This document shows, one piece after another, positions 25,022 to 35,489 of a stretch of DNA of 64,000 nucleotides. The DNA is taken from positions 8,861 through 72,860 of the forward strand of contig QLIY01000686.1 of NCBI GenBank assembly GCA_003260075.1. Direction: 5' to 3'. Within the stretch, counting starts at the first letter, position 1, and each line of letters begins with the position of its first letter. The notes beneath the pieces were generated by a model. It had not been told where the DNA came from and did no database searches. It was given only the letters and a program-made list of their open reading frames with translations. This DNA comes from Phallusia mammillata. Lineage: Eukaryota; Chordata; Ascidiacea; Phlebobranchia; Ascidiidae. The translations under genes and the position numbers were made by a program.

Positions 25022-27623
25022 ATGTCGGACCAAAACAAACCGGCTCGTTTCGCCTCCAGGAACAGCGGTTTGTTGTCGAAGGCACTACGTCAAACCGACA
25101 AAGTTGACGCTCCGTTCAAGCTCTCCGGTCGTTATGACAACCATGACGTCACAACGGAGAAAACGAATCAGAACATCCGGACATCGGGACTCTTGATCGA
25201 CATCGAGAGCAGAAGCAGGGACACGTGTAGTCATGGAGTAGCTAAAAGAACAATGCCGTCCCAGGAGACGACGTTAAGTTCACGTACACAGGAGAACGAC
25301 AGCGTGTTTAAATCTCCGGAGGAACAGAGCACTCCCTTCTACATCCCGCCGAACTACCACGAGAAGAGGAGGATGTCAGACAACTCGATCCTCTCCTCCA
25401 TCCAGGAAGACGACCGGAGTTCGGTGGATTCCAGTCAACCATCTTTAAACTCCACTCAGCAATTGAGATCAGGCTTCTTCCGAACGATCAAGCGCCAGTA
25501 TCCACTGCTTGAAGGGATGGGTTTGACTGATACAAGCGCAGATAGTGGGAATGGCGATAGTTTGCCGAGTGACGACGGATCACCTGACATACTCAGTGAA
25601 ACAGGTGAAATACTTGGAACTACTTTAAACGATGCGACTTAAATGGTTAAAACAAATTCGCACAACATACAAGTCCCAATGCCCCCCCCCCTATTGCTGT
25701 CAGGCATAATATCAAGTTTATAGAGCTCTTCTGGCAAATTACAGTAAGGTTAAGCCCAGGTTTCAAAGCAGTGATTTTCTGATTTTCAAAGCTTCGGTGG
25801 AAAAAAGCTTTGAATATTTGCTGAATATTGTCATTTGATCATCGTTATAAAAAAATTATACAAATTCCAATTCACAACTATAAGCTAATTTTTCGAGTGA
25901 TTAGTTTCACAAATGCAGTACACAAAACATTAACAGGATGTGCACTTTTCTACCAAAACACTTTGCTTTGCATGAACAGATGATCTAAAAACGTCAAGAT
26001 TGGTTAAAACGTCATCAATTGACGACGAAAACGCGACATTCATGACAAGTATGGCGAGAAGTAGATTGGCTGAATTAAGAAAAGTTGACCCAGCTAAAGT
26101 GGATGTTGCTACTGGTTTACAGTGGATCAGGCTGGAACTGGTAAGCAACACAACCTTTGTTCTCTTGCATGTGTTTCTGCAATGATAGAAAGCCAACTCG
26201 CAGAAGATTGTTTAAGAGTTTAGAGGGAAAATCAAATGAAGAATAAAGCAACAATGGCTTGTAGTGGTAAAGGCGGCAAATTATTTGGCAGATGTGATAG
26301 CTACAAACTACAGTTGACTTTTAAAACCGCTTTTTGGGAGCTTACATGTGACAGTAGGAAAGGACATGTATGGAATGTTGCGATCAAACTGTTCGATTTT
26401 TTAAAAAATTAATCACATTTCATTGTTTTTCGTCGAGCATTGTTAAGAGCTCATAGGGAAAAAGAAATTAAAGATTTATTGCTTGTAGCAGTCGGTAAAT
26501 TATTTTGGAGCTAAAATTGTTAGAGCACCAAACAAATAGGTACGGGATGGAAATAATATGAACCCGAAAATACGAAATGTTGTGGCCAAAGCTGTAGCAA
26601 ACCGTTACAAGGTAATTTGATTTTATTGTGTGTTTTCCAGCACGAAATGCGCGAACAAGACAAATCGCTTTTCCTTCAGCTGATCAAGCTCCACAGCGCC
26701 ATCAAGGAACTGCGGACCGAACTGAACTTTGTTGACAACGATTCAGAATGTTCGTATGACGACATACCAGATGCTACGTCACTGTGGTGTAAGTGGAATT
26801 TAGGGAGTGCACAAATAAGGTGGGGGTCGTCGGCTAAACATGCAGGTTTCCTAAAAACCAAAATTGCATTATATGAGACTAAACAAACATTAACCTTAGT
26901 GAACACGCTGCGCGTAAATTCGAGGGTAGTTATGAATAAGAATATCGATGTTATAACATTGCATCAGGTATTTGTATACTTAACCGTGCTTTTGTGGGAA
27001 ACAGGCGTTAACGTAACTGTGAAGTCTCTTTAAGCACAATTCGCAGACCAACTGCAAAAAAACGTCGATTTCTCGTTGGTTTGAAAGCAGCTATTTTAAA
27101 TTAACTGAACGATCTTTTCATAGCTCATGGTTTGCCGAACTCTTAATGTTTTCCAATGTGTTTTTTAACGATTTGACAGTAAACATTTTTTTGAAAAATA
27201 TTTCAAAGTTAGGTCTCCATAAACGACAATCAGCAAAGCAGTCTAGTGAAACCATTAGGAAACTGCTATGTTTGAAACTGAAACAAAAGTCCCGTTTATC
27301 ATACATTCCTACCTATACTAAACTGCACGGGGAACTGATAAACGAAAAACAACTACCGAACTGGCCAAGTGTTTAACTCACTGATCTTCATCACAGGGCC
27401 TCGCTACAGCACAACATCACGTCCTCCCAACTTCTCATCATCAGACGGAGCTCAGTTTATCCGCAGACATCGTCATCCCGGGCTCCGAAGAGGATTTTCC
27501 CTCCACCAGCAGCGCCAACCTCCACGACTTGACTCCTACTTCTCGGCGATGTCGTCCGTCACGGATGACCGCGCTTCTTATCGCTCATCCGCTTCATCGG
27601 TACGCAGCGCAACCGCCATATGA
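25022..27623 (+). CDS. FAM167-family protein (372 aa)
   Basis: Four phase-consistent exons: 25022-25604, 25980-26140, 26641-26788, 27397-27623. The diagnostic region spans the exon 2/3 junction at about residues 239-275: LQWIRLEL then HEMREQDKSLFLQLIKLH. It corresponds to the conserved WxRxEL-EMRxQDxxLxxQLxxLR core of FAM167A/B, which is helical and of unknown biochemical function. Vertebrate members are about 160-215 aa. This protein has a roughly 195-residue Ser/Asp-rich N-terminal extension encoded by exon 1 and a Ser/Arg-rich C-terminus from exon 4. There is no signal peptide or membrane segment. The start is the first ATG of the exon 1 frame; an additional upstream exon cannot be excluded. 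An AATAAA about 290 bp past the stop (27912) is a plausible poly(A) signal. Confidence 0.82.
25682..25741. mobile_element. C-run 25682-25691 followed by a MITE end fragment
   Basis: Ten C are followed by ctattgctgtcaggcataat and ttatagagctcttctggca, the terminal region of the recurring MITE family. It lies in FAM167 intron 1. No flanking duplicate is seen, so the placeholder may hide real missing sequence. Confidence 0.6.
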
Positions 27624-27886
27624 CGTAATCAACACGTCACTACTGCGTCAGGAGTGCATGGTAACCGCTACATGAGAGACTTCCAGGGGTTTAAGAGCAG
27701 GATGGAACTCAACGACGTACCCACTGTGTACCAGTATATGTCAGTGATTCAGAAAACTGGATAGTTTGAATTTATATGCCACTGTCCTACGTTTTCCTAT
27801 TGTCCACTGGAACGTCCTGCCGTTAGTTGTTCCGTGTTTTCCGCATTTCCGCCATATTTTATTTCAATTTTTCACTGCAGTGCCAA

Positions 27887-28341
27887 AAATTGTAAATGCT
27901 TCGAATNCGGAGCAATAAAGTGATTTCAAAAAGACGAAACAAATTGACTACAAAGTTTTAGTAAGTTGAGCTGGTAGCGATAAATCGAAGAGAAACTGCA
28001 AGCACAGCAGATATCGACCACAACGTGCTTGCTAGCGACACCTTGGTCGTATGAACCCCCCCCCCAAAATTGTAAATGCTTCGAATTCATTCCTCTTCCA
28101 CTTTTTCCTAGTTGCGTTTTGTGCAACATAACTTTGACAACCTTTGATTCAAGGACTTTTAACATTGCTCTCTGTGACAAATTCATTTTTTTAAAAGATT
28201 CTTGAAAGCAATAAAGTGATTTCAAAAAGACGAAACAAATTGACTACAAAGTTTTAGTAAGTTGAGCTGGTAGCGATAAATCGAAGAGAAGCTGCACAGC
28301 AGATATCACAACGTGCTTGCTAGCGACACCTTGGTCGTATG
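27887..28341. repeat. Unmerged duplicate around C-run 28056-28065, with N at 27907
   Basis: The right copy is continuous from aattgtaaatgcttcgaatt through gcaataaagtgatttc. The left copy jumps across the single N from cttcgaat to cggagcaataaag. Both contain the FAM167 poly(A) signal. Confidence 0.8.
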
Positions 28342-28589
28342 ATGTTTTGAAAAGCAACACTGTTGGCGCTACAGAGCACGTTATTTACGGATTTTCGGAA
28401 GGTACCCGAACTCGATGATGCAAATGCTTGGGAAACGTAGTAGGTGGATAATTGCGTTATACGGTAAACCAAATCACGTTATTTATCACTAAAAGGCCAC
28501 AATTTGACCACGTGTCAATCCAGTTGATACAATTCTAGAAAACGAGTTCAACTAAGCGTTCACTACAACACATGGTTCAGAGACGTAAA

Positions 28590-28920
28590 CAGACCGAAAT
28601 TCGAGCCCGGACGCGGCCGGAGATCCGAAAGCATCAGCCCGAAGCCCGGTCCGGTCGAATCGTTTTTAAGAAGCCCGTATAAGCCCGAATGTTTGATTGG
28701 CGGGCCTATAATAAAAAAGAAATAGACAATGAACAATATTAGATAATTGCCTTTACAAGTCGTTTTAGGGCGGTTGGGCATTATAGGGTAAAGTCCAGCC
28801 ACTAGCTACTTAGCTGGGTAATTTATATTTACAAACATTACCACAGAGTGTAAAGTCAGGCCAGAATCAAGACGATTTTTTAAGAGACCCAAGCCCGAAC
28901 CGCGCCCGACTCACAACTTT
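28590..28920 (+). repeat. CCCGAA-rich dispersed repeat, copy 2
   Basis: It is collinear with 18240-18745: agcccgaagcccgg, aagcccgtataagcccgaat, tttgattggcgggcctata, cgttttagggcggttgggc, aagtccagccac, ccacagagtgt, then cgactcacaacttt. It is clearly diverged from copy 1, so this is a genuine repeat family. Confidence 0.6.
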
Positions 28921-31445
28921 GACATCGTTGCCCAGGACTAAATCGTTTTGTCTGACGCATACATCAGCGGGACAGGACCTTAAACTTCACAGCAGATGTG
29001 ATCCTTTCGCCTCTCACAAGCAATGTTCCAGATCAGAAACGACACTGCACCGTGCGTCTTAGTTGTAAAGCTGTTTGTGCCGGTATTTACGTCGTCGTAG
29101 TCAGATAAATGCGGTCTCAAAATGACTTTGAAATGAAGGTAGAAAGCACACATTTGTCATTACAAGCCTATTAGTGCAACGTAATTCCGTAAGGGACAAT
29201 TTGATTTTTAAAAGAGGGGTAGTTGAAATCATAACTCTTTTGACTGTTATGTTTCTAAAATTAATGTCATGTTCTTTGGTTGTTAGTATAAGCTACATTG
29301 ATGGTAGCAGAAGTTAACTTTTCAAAAGGTTCACCTCATAAGACAGATATCTTACAAGACTGAAAATTAAGATTTACTGCTTGATTAGATGGGGCAAATA
29401 TAATGAAAAAAATAATGGAAACACTGCTCTGGTCTCTTGCATTACAAGTTATATTAGTTTGCGAAAAAAGTTTAAAAACCGGCTGAAAGCAAGAAACGTG
29501 AAACGCCAATGGTTCCCTTGAGAAGTTGTGTAAAGTTTGAAGCAAAACAAACATCTCAATCCGGCGAAACCTGTACATGTCACGGAAGCATCGGGACTAA
29601 GAGAAACAAACCACATCACCAGTGTATTGTAGCTAGCATCTGTAGGGAGGGTTCGTATGTGACCGCACAATAGCGAGTATATCCTTGGCTTTGTGAGGTT
29701 TTATTTTCACCTCTTGTACCGTCTCCGCTTTTCATATGCGACGAGATACAAACGCCCCAACACATTTTGCCCATGTCGAGTGGTTGTTTCGCAGATGCAA
29801 CTTGAAGTCAAGAACAATGTTACGTTATATTGTATATAATAGAATTCCTTAAATTTATTGAGTAAACAGTCACAAATACAAATTACAAGGTAAGAGAAAA
29901 CAAAGGGAAAAAGTGTTGTCAGGTTTTAGTTTGCGACCGCAGAAAAATTTCCCAAAATGTGGAGTTTTAGAGTGGTATAGAAAGTTTAGTGGTCCTTGAT
30001 CAAGGGGAAAAATTTTGTGTCGTTGATAAAAAATGTTGATTCGAACGTAGAGGTAGCGACCCTGATAGAGCAGGTGGGATGCGCCACAGTTTCATTGTTT
30101 GACTTGGAACAAATCAAATTACAGTTCATCCAGTCGCATGAAATCGATCCATTGACATAAGCCCTTTCATAACCCCATTTATTCACCTCTCTGCGGCTTT
30201 GCTGGCTCCTGACACGTGACTATACAACAGGTCGCATCCATCAATGAGACTAAATCAATTTGTACGAGTGCTTTGGTTTGTTTGAAGGGACTGAGAGGTC
30301 GGCGGCTGCGACAAAACATCGCATAATATGATTAGGGGCAATCAAAACATTGAGGGTGTCATGGCGTGAAGCAGAAACAATGTAGCCATTGTATACTTTG
30401 CTGCCTGAGCCTACAAGGAACGGATCTATGTCGATAAATTATGTCCTGGGGTTAGTCCAATAGAGACTTGCAAAGTGAAAAGTAAATTGACTTTGTGCAG
30501 TTTTGCTCTGCTCAGCAGGACTGCTTAAAAATAATTTGGGAGATACATAATCCCACTTAATTAAGAGTCATATATAGATACAAACATCTGCAATTGTCAG
30601 TGGATTCAGAAAAATGAGACAAGTTTACGTTCAACAGATTCAACAGCACAGGAAAGTTCGTTCCAGTAGCACGCATAGGAATCTGACAACGCAAATTTGC
30701 GGTTTTGTTAAAAATACAAACTCCGAGCAGTAAAAACGAACTAAGCGCAATAAAAACACGTTGTGTGTTCCACCAGACATAACGGCAGAAATATAAAGGC
30801 ATCAGGCAGCAGCAGGTTCAATTGTCGTTCAACAACGGCACGCTACGTTGCTTACAGGTTAAAGACAGGTTTGATTTTAAATCCGAAGTAGTAACAAGAA
30901 CTTTATTGATTTCTGATAGAAAATCAGATTTTATCAAGTTTCAAGTTTAGTTTATTTGCACTTAAATCAAACGAAGATAGGTGGTAACACAAAGATTGTA
31001 CGTGCGCGGCAGCGAAAGACCTCGTGGTCATCCTGTCAGCCAACCCTTCCACAAGAAGGCTTACATTAGCACGTCACTAAAACCTCATCTTAAACGCTTG
31101 ACCTATAGTGAGAAATTACAGATGAAAGAAAACCTGTTTTAAACAGTTTAATCGCCGCATAAGGTTGAGTTATTTGTACAAACCCAGCAACAGCTCAAAT
31201 TTCACCACATTGTGCTTCGGTACGACGTCACAATACAAGTCGCGTTGATCCGTACCGCCTGCCCGCCCTCCCCCAATGTTTTCATACAAGACAAAATGTA
31301 TCGAGTGGGAAATGCCGCTTGCGATTGCAGCAGTTTGCCGCAAAATGCACTCTGGGTTCGCATTAGATTTTTAACGAGTAGCCTAATGTATGCTTTTTTC
31401 TGCTGATTTGCATATGGATGCTGACCGCCTTTATATATGTAAACT

Positions 31446-31618
31446 ATACAAAGATGCAGGAGTGTTGAGGAACATTTTACTTGCCGGGTCATTTTTTAAA
31501 TAACGTAACATTTTAGTCGATATTGCTAGCCCCCCCCCCTACAAAGATGCAGGAGTGTTGAGGAACATTTTACTTGCCGGGTCATTTAAAAAAAAAACGT
31601 AACATTTTAGTCGATTTT
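31446..31618. repeat. Unmerged duplicate around C-run 31530-31539
   Basis: Block 31446-31523 (tacaaagatgcaggagtg...) recurs at 31540-31618 with an A-run indel. Confidence 0.75.
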
Positions 31619-31776
31619 ACCAGCACATCTTCAGCCTTGAAGGAATTCAGCCTAACTCGAGTAATTTGAAGAAAGCGTGCTCACGTCTCGCGTCACGACA
31701 AAGTTAACACGTGTATTTGATTGTCAGCAGGATATCATGTTCAGTGTAGAGCGGGCTAAATGTTTCATCACTTATA

Positions 31777-32164
31777 ATGGGTGAAGTTGTTGTAGCTGAG
31801 ACAGCAGCCCCGAAGCAGGGACGGAGTAATCAGGTCGGCCTGCTTAACTTGGACAAATACAGACACGCGAACCTGAGGTTGACCCAACAATCCGAGCCTG
31901 ATAACAACGAGAAATCAGAAGAAAAGGATCCATCGTTGTCACCGGAGTACAAGTCGCTTTGGTCGGATGTTCATATTCAGGTACAAATCAAACTGTACAT
32001 TTCAAGTTTCTTCTGGCAAAAGTATTTTTATTCCGACGTTTCGACGTCCTATACAGATCACCTTCATCAGGGTAAATAACACTGGAAGCGCGTAGCACAA
32101 TGCACGATATTATGCTTGGCAGCAATAGCTTATGATGTAAAGTATACAATTAATAAAACTTATA

Positions 32165-32257
<93 letters not shown>

Positions 32258-34894
32258 TCGATTAACTAATAAAAAATATGAAAATAGTTGGGCTTGTAGC
32301 CTACACATTAACGTCAAACGCCTGTATGTAAACGCCCTATGAAAGCTTGGAAGATATTTTGCCCCCCCCCCCTCCTATACAGGTCGCCTTCATCAGGGTA
32401 AATAACACTGAATGAGCGTAGTACAATGCACGATATTATGCTTGGCAGCAATATAGCTTATGATGTAAAGTGTACAATTAATAAAACTTATATCAGGTAA
32501 TTCCCGCTGAACATTGACAAAATTAACGGTATACAGTAGAAGCGATTTTGTTTTAGAAAGTCATTTCTAACTTCTCGATTAACTAATAAAAAATATGAAA
32601 ATAGTTGGGCTTGTAGCCTAGGCTACACATTAACGTCAAACGCCTGTATGTAAACGCCCTATAAAAGCTTGGAAGATATTTTGTCCGGCATAACTTTGCC
32701 AACAAAGACTTAGCCTGCTACATTACAATACCAGGAGTACGCCAATCGTTGACCTAATTATAGTTCGCCATATAAATGGGACAAAAGCTGACTTACTCTT
32801 CTGAATCCTTCGACTCAATACCGTGTAATTTAAGCGAGTGTGTAAGCCAAAATGGTTCACCTAAAACTACGTGAATTGTGCAGGGGGATTACGATCAATA
32901 CGCCAGATCCACGGCCAAAGCTAAACAACGGAAACAGGCAGAAAACTCGCCGGTGGCAAAAATAAGCGACACACCCCAGGTGGTTGTAGCCCAAAACAAT
33001 CCTACAGTGCAGAACCAGGTTTCACGACAACGACGGACTCGCATAAAACTCAACAGACCAGTCCTCCAACTTCCAATAGATCTTCCAGCTCAAACACCAC
33101 GCGCAATGGAGGCCGAAAAGCTTGTAGCAAAAACCAGCATTTCACCTCGTACAGAAGGCAAAGAATCGCAACCTGTGATTGGTAGACACGACGATGACGT
33201 ACAAAAGGGTGGGGCTAATCAATTAGGCAATGGGGGAAATCAGAACGAACGTGTGGAAATGGAACCAATCAAGAACCGTCAAGAAGACGTCGAAACAAAA
33301 ACGGATCCCGTGTTAAAGAACAAAAGTATCAACAAACATGAACCAAGGTTTGATTGTTGGAAGTTTGCTTGTTGGTAGGCTACTTGTTTTCAACTTTAAT
33401 ATGAAGTGAAAAAGGGGACAAGCTCTGTTACAAGACTTGTTTTTTTGTTCTTCAGTCAATATGTAACGCTAATGTGTTCATACTTTTAAATTAATATTAA
33501 ATTGACTTGCAGCAAGGTATCGGAAAGCCGGCACAAATCAGGGCATGACTTCGTTCCACCAGTAATATCAGCTATGGAACTTCGGCCACGTGATGACGCA
33601 CGTGAGTTCCTCTTCAGCAATAACACTCCGCACATAGGCAGCTTCGCAATAAGGTAAGTTTGAAATGTTTCTACAAAATGACTTTATCTTAAGCCCTTCC
33701 CCGTTCCACTCTTTTAAACTGATAGCGACAATACATTAGTCAAGGAGTAGCAAATTTAGCTCTAACCAGTGACAAAGTGACGCCATTTTTTCTGAACTGC
33801 AATAATTTTCTCAAGATGATCACTTATTTTCGTTTCATATCGAAACCGCAGAGATGGGCGCCTAGAGTACGGAGTTGATTACCACGCGGCACATGGGGCT
33901 CTCTCGCGCCAGTCAGCGGTGTTTATGGCGGACTACCTGGAGCTCGGAGCTGGTCCAGTGCCAAGCATGGTTACCTCAATCGTTGTGAAACCGATACTCC
34001 CACCCCTCCGCGGGCGAAACATTAAAGTGCTGAACAGACTGCGAAAGTCGAAATGGTCGAAGCGAGGCGAGAAACAGGCTCCACCACCGCAACCTGACAA
34101 CTCCCCTGTGAACAGCAGTAAAATGGAAACCGGCCCAGATGCAACACAACTAAGCCCGGTCCGGGATCACTCACACTTCCACGCTGCCAAACACGATACA
34201 GAAGCCTCGGAAAGATACGATTGGGATTTGGGAGGAATGAGACGAAAACGTCATCAGCTTTGGAAGAAAGATGAAGATTCGATATTCGACCAGGTCGTTA
34301 GGTGGCGTTCAAAAGCCCGACATTGCTCCAACCCGGCCATGTATCGGCGTATTACGTCACCGACGTTAGGAGAAATGGCTTTGCGGTGCAAAATGACAGA
34401 CAGCTTGCCCACAAGACAGGTGAGTGAGGAGATTTTGTTATTTAACGGCGGTAAGCTCGATTACAAAAGCTAACGAATTCCTGATACCTCGCGTACATTA
34501 GCGTCATTGTCAAACACCAGTCCGTAGGATTTTTGAAAAAAAAACGAGAGCTGCAAATAATTAAGGCGACTGCAGGGCCTTTCGCTACTTCGCACATTCT
34601 TCTGTTTCCAATTTTCGATGGAATATTTTTTGCAAATAAACTTGCATGATAACAAGTGGTTTAATAAAGCACAGACCCCCGTTTTGTATTTTATCACCAT
34701 GAATAATTTGCCCAAAAACAACCTCCGTAAAGCGATTTGTTGTATTTGGTAAATGATTTTGTTAACCTAGTTGCGCCGTAATCTTGTACTCAACCGGTTC
34801 TATTCAGACCCGCCGACCTCGTCCAACGTCGAAAGAACTTCAGCCACGTGAGGCGTCCGAGAGCTGGCGACGGGCACCAAGTCACGTGACACAG

Positions 34895-34956
<62 letters not shown>

Positions 34957-35252
34957 TCGATGACGCAAGTGTTCGACACGAAAATTTCGGGTCGCGCTTC
35001 GATGCGAAAGATGGGGAGTTTACACAGGGGGTGGAACGCGCATGCGCAGGAGAGACCTCTGATGGAGGCACCGAGTATTCTCATGGATCTTCCGCATCCA
35101 CAGATGCCCGTGCGGAAGAGGAGGCCGGTGTGGCAGAGGATGAGATAGAGATCAAGATGAGGATGGGACCCGCTTCTCCACTTGCACTTACCATTGTATG
35201 TTATATGCACCAAGAAACTCAGTATTGTCTGTTAAAATTCATTACCACATAA
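31777..35252 (+). CDS. Unrecognised multi-exon gene (hypothetical protein)
   Basis: Phase-consistent exons: 31777-31980, 32884-33347, 33513-33653, 33852-34419 and 34808 onward, about 460 codons before the run at 34895. A 61-nt C-run (34895-34955) then interrupts the frame, and compatible coding sequence resumes at 34956 and runs to a stop near 35250. I do not recognise the family. The protein is hydrophilic and Lys/Arg-rich, with no signal peptide or membrane segment. The best-structured part spans exons 3-4 (ELRPRDDAREFLF, HIGSFAIR, GVDYHAAHG, VFMADYLELG), followed by a basic stretch and an acidic C-terminal part (EEEAGVAEDEIEIKM). Because 61 is not a multiple of three, read-through of the C-run hits a stop, so the poly-Pro reading is an artefact. 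The final exon may instead end at a donor near 35193. The gene converges on GTF3C3. Confidence 0.6.
31999..32128. mobile_element. MITE of the TATTGCTGCCAGGCAT family, nearly complete
   Basis: Runs from ttcttctggcaaaagtattt through ccgacgtttcgacgtcctat and ccttcatcagggtaaat to gatattatgcttggcagc. It shows the internal order of the family best. It lies in intron 1 of the unknown gene. Confidence 0.6.
32046..32700. repeat. Unmerged duplicates with C-runs 32166-32255 and 32362-32372
   Basis: Block 32046-32165 recurs at 32373-32490, and block 32256-32361 recurs at 32574-32685. The right-hand stretch is complete. The left one is split by a 90-C run exactly where about 80 bp of the right copy is missing, which supports reading the long run as a sized gap. 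Confidence 0.85.
34895..34955. other. 61-nt C-run inside a coding exon
   Basis: No duplicate flanks it, so it probably replaces real exon or intron sequence of the unknown gene. On the reverse strand it creates false poly-Gly frames. Confidence 0.8.
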
Positions 35253-35489
35253 GGATAAACCTACCAGTAATACTGTGGAACCATTTTACCTTGCTCACTT
35301 CTTACTATCTGCCATGTATCGGTTATATCGCTTCGCAATCCTTGTATTTTCCAGCCTTGTCACATTTCGCCAATAAACAACACATGCTCCACACGACGGC
35401 GCTGTGGAGCATCCATCCAACCCATCTTACCCGCTGTGTACCACAGTGAACGTCATACATACCCGACCGACCAATGGCGTTACGCCACG

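Larger units (their letters stand above)
27624..31776. other. Spacer between FAM167 gene and unknown gene
   Basis: The left end is FAM167 3-prime UTR, assembled twice (27887-28055 and 28066-28341) with a single N at 27907 that hides a deletion of about 130 bp relative to the second copy. Next comes the second CCCGAA-rich repeat (28590-28920). A reverse-strand frame at 29986-30186 has Cys residues and three N-glycosylation sequons, but no partner exon could be joined. Nothing else is supported. Confidence 0.55.

Noticed and set aside
29986-30186. Reverse-strand secreted-protein exon (Cys residues, sequons NGS, NNET, NDT)
   Set aside because: No ATG, no partner exon in phase and no recognised family. 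Left as an unsupported frame.
34790-35213. Reverse-strand frames with long poly-Gly
   Set aside because: The Gly tract is just the reverse translation of the 61-C placeholder. The strand carries no gene here, and the plus strand is an exon of the unknown gene.
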